Of a stretch of DNA of 5,831 bases, positions 1 to 5,831 are shown piece after piece. The notes under the pieces were generated by a model, which saw only the letters and a list, made by a program, of their open reading frames with translations, did not search any database and was not told the origin of the DNA. The position numbers were made by a program, and so were the translations under genes. Every line of letters starts with the position of its first letter. Positions within the stretch are counted from its first letter, which is position 1. The stretch spans positions 1 through 5,831 of the forward strand of contig JALSTC010000011.1 of the NCBI GenBank assembly GCA_026983935.1. The letters are read 5' to 3'. This DNA comes from Ardenticatenia bacterium (GTDB taxonomy: Bacteria > Chloroflexota > Anaerolineae > Aggregatilineales > Ch27).

Positions 1-1
1 G

Positions 2-502
2 GCCAATGTCACGGCCATGCGCGTCCTGCTGGGCGATGCAGCCACATATGACTGGCTGACCAACATGGTCGCCAACGAGACCCAGGCCTACGAGAATAAC
101 CGCGCCATCGTGCAGGCCGTTATTGACGGGGAAGTAGCCGTAGGGCTGGTCAACCACTACTATCTGTATCCTTATCTGGATCAAAACCCCGACCTGCCCG
201 TCGCCCTGCACTACTTCCCAGCAGGAGACCCAGGCGCGCTGGTCAATATTGCCGGTGCGGGAATCGTCAACACCACAGAGCACCCCGGTCTCGCCCAGCG
301 TCTGATCCTTTACCTCCTGGGAGGCAATGCTCAGCGCTACTTTGCGGACACGACATACGAGTATCCGCTCGTCCCCGGCGTTGACACCGATCCCCGACTG
401 CTGCCGTTGAATCAAATCGAAACGCCGGAGATTGATCTCAGCGACTTGAGCGATCTGCAGAGCACGCTCGAACTGCTGATGGACGCCAATGCCCTGCCCT
501 GA
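2..502 (+). CDS. Fe(III) ABC transporter substrate-binding protein (FbpA/FutA-like), C-terminal part, 5' truncated by window edge
   Basis: This is the C-terminal part of a periplasmic or membrane-anchored binding protein that captures ferric iron for import. The reading frame is open from the first bases, so the true start and any signal peptide lie outside the window; the ATG at 17 is internal. Visible features typical of the Fbp/FutA family are GLVNHYY (tyrosine codons at 158-163), then GDPGALVNIAGAGIV, a QRYFA segment, YEYPLVPGV and a tail with PEIDLSDLSDL. In characterised FbpA proteins the paired tyrosines of this segment coordinate Fe(III); the assignment here rests on that resemblance. 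It ends at TGA 500-502, and the permease begins 34 nt later, the usual binding protein-permease order. Other metals or anions are possible substrates of the wider family, but the double tyrosine favours iron. Confidence 0.9.
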   Translation, partial: ANVTAMRVLLGDAATYDWLTNMVANETQAYENNRAIVQAVIDGEVAVGLVNHYYLYPYLDQNPDLPVALHYFPAGDPGALVNIAGAGIVNTTEHPGLAQRLILYLLGGNAQRYFADTTYEYPLVPGVDTDPRLLPLNQIETPEIDLSDLSDLQSTLELLMDANALP

Positions 503-536
503 GCGCTGTTCTGCCCATTCATAAGGTCACGATTCC

Positions 537-2186
537 ATGCAAATCAGCCAGTCCGTCCGCCCTTCTGTCACCCGCAGCCGCGTTGGAGTCACGCATCACA
601 CAGGCAGAACAAAGCCGCGGCGCTCGCTGCACCTCCTGCATCTGATCGCCTTCGTCACTGTCGCGCTGATGCTTCTGCCGTTGGGCTACCTGATCATACG
701 GGCGTGGGATGCAGGAAGCGATGGACTGCGCTATCTGCTTGATGCCCGGACGTTGGGCGTGATCGGCAACAGCCTGCAGCTAGCCGGCGCCGTGATGCTG
801 TCTTCCACCATCCTTGGTGTCCTCTTCGCCTGGCTGACCACACGCACCGACCTGCCCTACCGGCGAGTCTGGCTGATAGGCGGGTTGCTCCCGCTGGTAA
901 TCCCTTCATTCATTGGCGCGACAGTCTATATCGCAGCACTGGGGCCGCGCGGGCTGCTCCAGCAGGTACTCGAACCGATCGGCATCACAGCGATACCCTC
1001 CATTTACGGATTCTTCGGCGCGTGGCTGGTGATCACACTGGTCACCTATCCCCACGTCGCACTGCCTGTAAGAGCCGCGCTGTTGAATATGGACCCGGCA
1101 CTGGAAGAGACAGCTCGCAGCCTCGGCGCTGGACGGTGGGCGGCTTTCTGGCGAGTCACGCTGCCTCAACTGCGCCCTGCCCTGACAACCGGCATCCTGC
1201 TCACCACCTTGTACACGCTGAGCGACTTCGGAGCAGTCGCGCTGATGCGGTATAACGCATTCACCCGGGTCATCTTCTTGCAATATACCAGCTCATTCGA
1301 CCGCTCCCGCGCCGCCGTCCTGTCACTCGCGCTGGTGGTGCTGGCCATGGGACTGCTTATCCTGGAGCGCCGGATCACCGCAGGCAAACGCAATTACCGG
1401 GCTGGCGGGAGCAGCACTGCCCGGCAGGCCCGCCCTGTAGCCCTGGGATTATGGCGTGTCCCGGCGCTGCTGTTCTGTGGACTGCTAATCACCATCGGGG
1501 TGCTTGTTCCGGTTGGTGTGCTGGCTGTCTGGCTGATTCAGGGGATGCAGGCCGGGCTGAATCCCCTGACCGCTTCACTGACCAGACCTGTCCTGAACAC
1601 CGTCGGCGTGAGCGGCCTCGCTGCGCTGACAGTCGGAATCATCGCCATCCCGCTGGCTCTGCTGGCCGTGCGGACTCATGCTGCTCATGGGCTTGTCAAT
1701 CTGGCCTATCTGGGGAACAGCCTGCCAGGGTTGGTCGTGGCGCTGTCGCTGGTGTTCTTCGCTTCGAACTATCTGCCAGCCATTTACCAGACCCTCCCTG
1801 TGCTGATCTTTGGTTACAGTGTGCGCTTCCTGCCGCTGAGCATCGGTGCCACGCGCAGCGCGCTAACACAGGCCAATCCGCGCTATGAGGAAGCCGGGCG
1901 CAGCCTGGGGCTGTCTCCAAGGCAGGCGGCCCTGCAAATCACCCTGCCGCTCGTCCGCCCCGGTATTCTGGGCGGCATGGCCCTGGTCTTCCTGAACGCC
2001 ATGAAAGAACTACCCGCGACCCTCCTTCTCGCCCCGACCGGCTTCCGCACGCTGACAACTCAAATATGGACGGCCCAAAACGAGGGATTTTATACCCAGG
2101 TCGGGGCTCCAGCTCTGTTGTTGATCGGTGCATCTGCGTTATCCTTATATCTCATTCTGGGGCATGAGACCGGGAGGAAAGTTTGA
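537..2186 (+). CDS. Fe(III) ABC transporter permease with two fused transport domains (FbpB/FutB-like)
   Basis: This 549-residue inner-membrane protein forms the channel of the iron importer. It looks like two copies of the binding-protein-dependent permease domain in one chain, so a single polypeptide should supply both membrane halves. The first 30 or so residues are basic and soluble, followed by a membrane segment near 34-55. About twelve hydrophobic segments can be picked out by eye, split by a polar linker near 278-300. Each half has a cytoplasmic EAA loop that docks on the ATPase: EETARSLG at 190-197 and EEAGRSLG at 451-458, each followed by a TLP-x-x-RP motif. The length fits the FbpB family. 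The start is ATG 537, with a weak AAGG at 523-526. It follows the binding protein by 34 nt, and its stop overlaps or nearly touches the next gene. Confidence 0.94.
   Translation: MQISQSVRPSVTRSRVGVTHHTGRTKPRRSLHLLHLIAFVTVALMLLPLGYLIIRAWDAGSDGLRYLLDARTLGVIGNSLQLAGAVMLSSTILGVLFAWLTTRTDLPYRRVWLIGGLLPLVIPSFIGATVYIAALGPRGLLQQVLEPIGITAIPSIYGFFGAWLVITLVTYPHVALPVRAALLNMDPALEETARSLGAGRWAAFWRVTLPQLRPALTTGILLTTLYTLSDFGAVALMRYNAFTRVIFLQYTSSFDRSRAAVLSLALVVLAMGLLILERRITAGKRNYRAGGSSTARQARPVALGLWRVPALLFCGLLITIGVLVPVGVLAVWLIQGMQAGLNPLTASLTRPVLNTVGVSGLAALTVGIIAIPLALLAVRTHAAHGLVNLAYLGNSLPGLVVALSLVFFASNYLPAIYQTLPVLIFGYSVRFLPLSIGATRSALTQANPRYEEAGRSLGLSPRQAALQITLPLVRPGILGGMALVFLNAMKELPATLLLAPTGFRTLTTQIWTAQNEGFYTQVGAPALLLIGASALSLYLILGHETGRKV
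2173..2177 (+). promoter_or_regulatory. Ribosome-binding site of the cupin gene (GGAGG)
   Basis: GGAGG lies inside the last codons of the permease gene. It is 5 nt before TTG 2183 and 11 nt before ATG 2189, so it serves the cupin gene but does not settle which codon is used. Confidence 0.65.
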
Positions 2187-2188
2187 GC

Positions 2189-2512
2189 ATGGCAGAATAC
2201 ACTTTTATAGACGATCTGGCGGCACTATCCGATATCCCCGACGACGGCATCCACAGCCGTACATTGCACAACGACCAACACTGCAAAGTGGTTCTCTTTG
2301 CATTTGCACAGGGAGAAGAGCTTTCCGAACATACGGCATCCATGCCCGCCATCCTGCAAATCATCACCGGGGAAATCCGGTTGACGCTTGGGGAAGACAC
2401 CTCCCCCGCACAGGCGGGAAGCTGGGTCTACATGCCCGCCAATTTGCCCCACAGCGTCGTGGCAAAAACACCAACTGTTATGCTGCTCACACTGCTCAAA
2501 AAGGGTTCATAA
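2189..2512 (+). CDS. Small single-domain cupin protein
   Basis: This is a 107-residue soluble protein (109 if TTG 2183 is used) with the size and pattern of one cupin beta-barrel. Cupin motif 1 is read as G42-x5-H48 and ends at G61; motif 2 is G77-x5-P83-A-N-L-P-H88. The spacing matches the consensus, but the second histidine and the glutamate of motif 1 are both alanine (A50, A54), leaving H48 and H88 as obvious metal ligands. I chose ATG 2189 because ATG is the commoner start; TTG 2183 has the better spacing from GGAGG and would overlap the permease stop by 4 nt. The stop TAA 2510-2512 directly abuts the next ATG. A role in sensing or binding a small molecule or metal is plausible, but no substrate can be named. 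Confidence 0.85.
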   Translation: MAEYTFIDDLAALSDIPDDGIHSRTLHNDQHCKVVLFAFAQGEELSEHTASMPAILQIITGEIRLTLGEDTSPAQAGSWVYMPANLPHSVVAKTPTVMLLTLLKKGS

Positions 2513-3325
2513 ATGACCGCTGCCATATCCACGAAAAACAACAACGTTCGGCTCAAAGCAGTAGCCATCCCCGCCGAGCACGGCGGGTGGGGCTTTCTGC
2601 TGGAAGCCATCCTCCTGGGACTCCTGGCCGCACCATCCGCCGCGGGCTTTGCTCTGAGCGTCGCCATGCTCGGCGGCTTCCTGATGCGCCACCCGTTCAA
2701 ACTGATGATGATCGATCGGCGGCGCGGCAAGCGTTATGCCAGGACAATCCTCGCCATGCGATTCGCCCTACTCTATGCAGGCATTGCTGCGGTTGGTGGG
2801 CTTGCTGCTACTGCACTGGCGGGCACTGCCTTTCTCGTGCCTCTGGTCGCAGCCATCCTGTTTGCGGGCATCCAGATCACCTTCGACGGGCGCAGCGAAA
2901 GCCGCCACTGGATTCCCGAACTGGCCGGGCCACTGGCGCTGTCCGGCGGTGGTGCTGGCATCCTGATGGCCGGAGGATGGCCCCTGCCCCCAGCATTGGC
3001 AGCCGGGACACTGCTGGCAGCACGCTCACTTCCGGCGGTGCTTTATGCCCGTGCAAGACTCCGGCTGGAACGCGGGCAGCAGCCATCGCTGATACCCTCC
3101 ATTGCGGCCCACGCTCTAAGTGTTGGTGCCGCTGTTCTGCTTGTCGGCGTCGGGACTGCACCCGCCCTGAGTGTTTTCGCGATGATCATCCTGCTGCTGC
3201 GGGCCATCTATGGATTGTCACCCTATCGTCGTCCAGCCGCCCCTAAAGTGCTTGGCTTTCAGGAAATCGCCTTTGGTGTCATCACGGTCATCCTGATCGC
3301 GATTGGTTATATCCACAACATATAA
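2513..3325 (+). CDS. YwiC-like integral membrane protein
   Basis: This 270-residue polytopic membrane protein resembles the YwiC-like family, whose biochemical role is not established. After a short polar N-terminus it has PAEHGGWG at 20-27, matching the P-x-E-H-G-x-W start typical of the family. Next come a basic cytoplasmic-looking stretch with RHPFKLMMIDRRRGKR near 59-74, an FDGR segment at 124-127 leading into PELAGPLALSG (135-145), and GFQE at 248-251 before the final hydrophobic helix. Several membrane segments fill the spaces between. The start is ATG 2513, right after the cupin stop, with AAGGG at 2501-2505 and a 7-nt spacer, so translational coupling with the cupin is likely. In Bacillus subtilis ywiC sits beside nitrate-respiration genes; here it sits inside an iron-transporter operon. 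A transporter-accessory or anaerobic-respiration role is inference. Confidence 0.82.
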   Translation: MTAAISTKNNNVRLKAVAIPAEHGGWGFLLEAILLGLLAAPSAAGFALSVAMLGGFLMRHPFKLMMIDRRRGKRYARTILAMRFALLYAGIAAVGGLAATALAGTAFLVPLVAAILFAGIQITFDGRSESRHWIPELAGPLALSGGGAGILMAGGWPLPPALAAGTLLAARSLPAVLYARARLRLERGQQPSLIPSIAAHALSVGAAVLLVGVGTAPALSVFAMIILLLRAIYGLSPYRRPAAPKVLGFQEIAFGVITVILIAIGYIHNI

Positions 3326-3359
3326 GCGCCGCCGCACACACAAAATCGGGAACGGCCTA

Positions 3360-4403
3360 ATGACTCCTTACGCGCTGGAATGCATCAACCTGAGCAAAGC
3401 CTTCGGGCAGCTTTCCGTCCTGGAGGATGTTACGTTTGGCGTGGAAGCCGGGCAACTGACAGCGCTGCTGGGGCCAAGCGGCTGTGGCAAAACCACACTC
3501 CTGCGCCTGATCGCCGGGTTCGAGCAGCCAGACAGCGGCGTCATCATCATCAACGGACGGGTTGTGGCTGATCAACAGCGCGAGGTTCCCGCAGAACAGC
3601 GCCGTGTCGGCATGGTTTTTCAGGAATACGCGCTCTTCCAACATCTGGATGTTGCCGGGAACATCGCTTTTGGCCTGCGCGGCAGTCCGCGCCAGAAACA
3701 AGCGCGGGCATCTGAGTTATTGGCGTTGGTGGGACTGACAGGCCTCGAAAAGCGAATGCCTTACGAGCTTTCCGGGGGACAGCAGCAGCGGGTGGCACTG
3801 GCACGCGCCCTGGCCCCCCGCCCAGAGATTCTGCTGCTGGACGAACCTTTCTCGAATCTCGATGCCGCACTGCGCATCCAGCTTCGCGCCGAGGTGAAAG
3901 CTATTTTGAAAAGCACCGGCACAACGTGCATCTTCGTCACGCATGACCAGGAAGAAGCGCTCAGCTTCGCTGACCAGGTCGCCGTCATGCTGGGGGGGCG
4001 TATCCTGCAGGTTGCGCCGCCGCAGCAAATCTATCACCATCCAGCCAGCCTGGAAGTCGCCGAATTCGTGGGTGAATCCAACCGGCTGACCGGGCATGCC
4101 AGCGGCGGCACCGTCACCTGTCTGCTGGGAGAAGTGTCCACAGCATCGCCTATGCGCGGCCCGGTTGATGTGCTCATCCGCCCGGAAGCCCTGAGCCTGC
4201 ACCCGGCAAACGGCCAGCAGCCCCATGGGCATATCACATGGCGCGAGTTTTACGGCCACGATCAGCGGCTGGGGGTCGTCCTGTCGGATGGCACGTCTCT
4301 GGTTGTCCGGCTTGGCCCGGAAGATGCTTTCGAGGTCGGGCAGGAAGTCAGCATCCGGCTTGCGGCCCCAGCAATGATTTTCCCCCGGCACGCAGGTGAT
4401 TAG
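3360..4403 (+). CDS. Fe(III) ABC transporter ATP-binding protein (FbpC-like)
   Basis: This 347-residue cytoplasmic ATPase should drive the permease encoded upstream. All the expected nucleotide-binding elements are present in order: an aromatic residue at F15, Walker A GPSGCGKTT (38-46), Q-loop Q88, signature LSGGQ (137-141), Walker B ILLLDE (157-162) with catalytic E162, D-loop S165-N-L-D168, and switch histidine H195. The remainder from about 240 is a TOBE-like regulatory region, with VLIRPEAL as a recognisable landmark, as in FbpC, PotA and CysA type importers. Iron is inferred from the neighbours, since the ATPase alone does not fix the substrate. I chose ATG 3360, with a weak GGGAA 7 nt upstream. 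The frame is open back to a TTG at 3303, but that adds 19 basic, unconserved-looking residues and overlaps the previous gene. The gap to the YwiC-like gene is 34 nt. Confidence 0.94.
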   Translation: MTPYALECINLSKAFGQLSVLEDVTFGVEAGQLTALLGPSGCGKTTLLRLIAGFEQPDSGVIIINGRVVADQQREVPAEQRRVGMVFQEYALFQHLDVAGNIAFGLRGSPRQKQARASELLALVGLTGLEKRMPYELSGGQQQRVALARALAPRPEILLLDEPFSNLDAALRIQLRAEVKAILKSTGTTCIFVTHDQEEALSFADQVAVMLGGRILQVAPPQQIYHHPASLEVAEFVGESNRLTGHASGGTVTCLLGEVSTASPMRGPVDVLIRPEALSLHPANGQQPHGHITWREFYGHDQRLGVVLSDGTSLVVRLGPEDAFEVGQEVSIRLAAPAMIFPRHAGD

Positions 4404-4409
4404 TGTCAG

Positions 4410-4428
4410 GTAAGAGTGTTCTTCTTAC
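4410..4428 (+). other. Small hairpin just after the transporter ATPase stop
   Basis: GTAAGA (4410-4415) pairs perfectly with TCTTAC (4423-4428) around a 7-nt loop. It begins 7 nt after the stop codon. It lacks a GC-rich stem and no T-run follows, so it does not qualify as a normal intrinsic terminator. It could be a 3'-end stabilising or weak termination structure, or chance. Confidence 0.3.
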
Positions 4429-4441
4429 ATCCCTCAAAAGT

Positions 4442-4469
4442 TTGAGATTTCCCACCATTTCAGTACACT
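4442..4469 (+). promoter_or_regulatory. Possible sigma-70-like promoter of the moxR-VWA unit
   Basis: TTGAGA (4442-4447) and TACACT (4464-4469) are separated by 16 nt, each matching four or more consensus positions. They sit in the most AT-rich stretch of the window, about 70 nt before the ATPase start. TACAAT at 4469-4474 is a better -10 match but is too far from this -35 box. This is a consensus match by eye and is unproven. Confidence 0.35.
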
Positions 4470-4506
4470 ACAATCACGCTGAGATTGGAAGTCGTGGTTC
4501 AGTACA
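4459..4506 (+). repeat. 9-base direct repeat TTCAGTACA in the intergenic region
   Basis: TTCAGTACA occurs at 4459-4467 and again at 4498-4506, 39 nt start to start. The first copy overlaps the proposed -10 box and the second lies downstream of it, where a bound regulator could block transcription. Spacing near four helical turns would put both on roughly the same DNA face. No known regulator site is recognised. Confidence 0.35.
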
Positions 4507-4527
4507 GGATTATTGTGCTTTCTGTGT

Positions 4528-4533
4528 GAGGAG
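4528..4533 (+). promoter_or_regulatory. Ribosome-binding site of the MoxR-type ATPase gene (GAGGAG)
   Basis: GAGGAG is 6 nt before ATG 4540. It decides the start: the in-frame ATG at 4513 lies upstream of this site and would translate through it. Confidence 0.75.
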
Positions 4534-4539
4534 TTCCCC

Positions 4540-5466
4540 ATGTTCGAAACGGTAGAGGCTGTGCGCCAGGCATTGGCTGGCCAGCAGTACATCGCAACGG
4601 AAGAGATCGCAACCGTCATCTTTCTGGCGGAAAAACTGGGTAAGCCTGTCCTGGCAGAAGGCCCGGCAGGCGTCGGCAAGACCGAATTGAGCAAAGCGTG
4701 GGCCGCCGCTACCACCCACGACCTGGTCCGCCTGCAGTGCTATGAAGGGCTGGATGAAAGCAAAGCCCTGTACGAGTGGGAATACGCCAAGCAGATGCTC
4801 TATACGCAACTGCTGCGTGACAAGCTCTCCGACCTGCTTTCTGAGGCGCAGTCGCTGCGCGAGGCCGCCGATCGCCTCGGCGCGGAAGAGGACGTCTTCT
4901 TCTCAGAGCGCTTTCTGCTCCCTCGACCGCTGCTGCAGGCTATCAGCAGCGACAAGCCAACCGTACTGCTCATTGATGAAATTGACCGCGCGGATGCTGA
5001 GTTTGAGGCCTTCCTGCTGGAAGTGCTCAGTGATTTTCAGGTCAGCATTCCTGAGCTGGGGACAATCGTTGCCCGTCGGCAGCCGACAGTCTTCCTGACC
5101 AGCAACAACACGCGCGAATTGAGCGAGGCACTCAAACGACGCTGCCTGTATATCTACATTGACTACCCCGACGTGGAAGAGGAGCTGCAAATCGTGCGCC
5201 TCAAAGTGCCGGAGCTGGCCCCCAGACTGGCACGACAGGCCGTTGAAGCTGTACACGCCCTCCGCCAGCTTGACCTGAAGAAGCACCCCAGCGTCAGCGA
5301 GACGCTGGATTGGGCGCGGGCACTGCTTGCCCTGAACGCAAAATCGCTGGACAAAGAGGTGCTGGAAAACACACTGACCGTCCTGTTGAAGTATGAGACA
5401 GATATGGCCCGTGCCCGGCGGGCATTGAATCTGGGAGGCAACGGCCATGGAAGAACGTCTCGCTAG
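4540..5466 (+). CDS. MoxR-family AAA+ ATPase (CoxD-like)
   Basis: This 308-residue cytoplasmic ATPase belongs to the MoxR group, chaperones that remodel or load metal into other proteins together with a VWA partner. Visible elements are Walker A GPAGVGKT (41-48), a CYEGLDESKALYEW segment (67-80) typical of the CoxD-like branch, Walker B VLLIDE (142-147), sensor 1 around N189-N190 in FLTSNN, arginines R200-R201 as candidate arginine finger, and a helical lid with R260 in ETLDWARAL as candidate sensor 2. A charged helical insert at about 91-120 separates the CYEG region from Walker B. The start ATG 4540 is set by GAGGAG 6 nt upstream. Its last 20 nt overlap the next gene, implying coupled translation. 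In the Mo-Cu CO dehydrogenase system CoxD assists active-site maturation; no dehydrogenase gene is visible here, so the client is unknown. Confidence 0.92.
   Translation: MFETVEAVRQALAGQQYIATEEIATVIFLAEKLGKPVLAEGPAGVGKTELSKAWAAATTHDLVRLQCYEGLDESKALYEWEYAKQMLYTQLLRDKLSDLLSEAQSLREAADRLGAEEDVFFSERFLLPRPLLQAISSDKPTVLLIDEIDRADAEFEAFLLEVLSDFQVSIPELGTIVARRQPTVFLTSNNTRELSEALKRRCLYIYIDYPDVEEELQIVRLKVPELAPRLARQAVEAVHALRQLDLKKHPSVSETLDWARALLALNAKSLDKEVLENTLTVLLKYETDMARARRALNLGGNGHGRTSR
5434..5438 (+). promoter_or_regulatory. Ribosome-binding site of the VWA protein gene (GGAGG)
   Basis: GGAGG lies inside the 3' end of the ATPase gene, 8 nt before ATG 5447. It supports the overlapping start of the downstream gene. 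Confidence 0.65.
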
Positions 5467-5831
5467 ATTTATTGCCGCTTTACGTGCCGCAGGTGTGCGG
5501 GTATCGCTGGCCGAAAGCCAGGATGCCTGGCAGGCTGTTTCTTATCTCGGCATAATCGATCGGGAAGCCTTCCGACTGGGACTGCGTGCCACGCTGGTGA
5601 AAGATGCCACCAGCTTTGATACTTTCGAGGAACTCTTCCCCCTGTACTTCGGCCTGGGAGCACCTCCTCTGCTCGATCCGCAGGCCGATCTCAGCCCACA
5701 GCAGCAGCAACTGCTGCAGCAGGCCATGCAGCAGTTAGCAGGTGACCTGCGCCAATTATTGGAATGGCTGCTCAGCGGGCATGGGCCTGACCAGGAAGAA
5801 TTGGAACAGCTCGCCCAGCAGGCGGGTATGG
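5447..5831 (+). CDS. VWA domain (CoxE-like) protein, N-terminal part, 3' truncated by window edge
   Basis: The frame stays open from ATG 5447 to the window end, giving the first 128 residues. Recognisable CoxE-like landmarks are an N-terminal helix leading to AAGVRVS (14-20), then FRLGLRATLVK (42-52) and FDTFEELFPLYF (57-68). In this family that region precedes a von Willebrand A domain, which should lie beyond the edge; the metal-binding DxSxS motif is therefore not seen. From residue 85 the protein becomes glutamine- and leucine-rich (QQQQLLQQ, then QLLEWLL and QEELEQLAQQ), probably an amphipathic linker helix. It overlaps the MoxR-type gene by 20 nt, with GGAGG 8 nt upstream, and the pair is the standard ATPase-adaptor arrangement. 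The family call relies on both the partial sequence and the neighbour. Confidence 0.82.
   Translation, partial: MEERLARFIAALRAAGVRVSLAESQDAWQAVSYLGIIDREAFRLGLRATLVKDATSFDTFEELFPLYFGLGAPPLLDPQADLSPQQQQLLQQAMQQLAGDLRQLLEWLLSGHGPDQEELEQLAQQAGM

Noticed and set aside
2128..3246. A long open frame of 372 codons on the + strand across the permease end, cupin and YwiC-like genes
   Set aside because: Its translation is rich in Arg, Cys, His and Pro with no recognisable domain, while the overlapping frames give clear permease, cupin and YwiC-like proteins. It is an out-of-frame shadow in GC-rich DNA.
3303..3359. An N-terminal extension of the transporter ATPase starting at TTG 3303
   Set aside because: It overlaps the YwiC-like gene, lacks a ribosome-binding site and adds 19 residues that ABC ATPases do not have. 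ATG 3360 gives the normal family start just before the A-loop strand.
3992..3998. A run of seven G bases within the ATPase gene, a possible phase-variation tract
   Set aside because: The frame is intact and the residues (MLGGRI) are normal for the family. Seven Gs in one GC-rich gene with no surface role is weak evidence for contingency switching.
3717..4391. A 224-codon open frame on the - strand, antisense to the transporter ATPase
   Set aside because: The opposite strand carries every ABC ATPase motif. The antisense translation has no recognisable domain and no convincing start context.
4410..4440. An intrinsic terminator after the transporter operon
   Set aside because: The hairpin stem is short and AT-rich and no T-run follows, so it is listed only as a small hairpin.
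4471..4487. CAATC/GATTG inverted repeat in the intergenic region
   Set aside because: Only five base pairs around a 7-nt loop, with no extension on either side. This is expected by chance.
4513..4539. An earlier ATG (4513) for the MoxR-type ATPase
   Set aside because: The strong GAGGAG at 4528-4533 lies after it and is ideally placed for ATG 4540. The extra nine residues do not look like a MoxR N-terminus.

Overview
The window holds six protein-coding genes, all on the + strand, and almost no spare DNA. Two sets are visible: a probable ferric-iron ABC transporter operon (about 1-4403) and the start of a second unit encoding a MoxR-type AAA+ ATPase with a VWA/CoxE-like partner (4540 to the window end). 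The bases look GC-rich. Protein styles (FutA/FbpA-like binding protein, fused two-domain permease, YwiC-like membrane protein, CoxD/CoxE-like pair) would fit an environmental bacterium, possibly of the Chloroflexota. That placement is a guess from gene content; no marker gene is present.

Region 1 (2-4403). The C-terminal part of an Fbp-type periplasmic or lipid-anchored binding protein is followed after 34 nt by a 549-residue permease with two fused transport domains. Two genes that do not belong to a standard transporter follow: a small single-domain cupin, whose start overlaps or nearly abuts the permease stop, and a YwiC-like integral membrane protein that begins at the base after the cupin stop. 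The transporter ATPase then starts 34 nt after the YwiC-like gene. All five are tightly packed and are probably one transcript. The transporter would bind ferric iron outside the membrane, pass it through the permease and power import with the ATPase. YwiC in Bacillus subtilis lies with nitrate-respiration genes, so the inserted pair hints at a link between iron supply and anaerobic or nitrogen-oxide metabolism. That link is inference only.

Region 2 (4404-4539). This 136-nt gap is the only sizeable intergenic space. It is visibly more AT-rich than its surroundings. It carries a small hairpin just after the ATPase stop, a plausible sigma-70-like promoter, a 9-base direct repeat and a strong ribosome-binding site.

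Region 3 (4540-5831). A MoxR-family AAA+ ATPase of 308 residues overlaps by 20 nt the start of a VWA-type (CoxE-like) protein that runs off the right edge. Such pairs act as chaperones for assembly or metal insertion of other protein complexes; CoxD/CoxE of the Mo-Cu CO dehydrogenase system is the closest named model. The client is not visible here.

I found no RNA gene, insertion sequence, CRISPR array or clear mobile-element boundary. The most notable points are the cupin/YwiC insertion inside an iron-transporter operon, and a cupin whose usual metal-binding set is reduced to two histidines.
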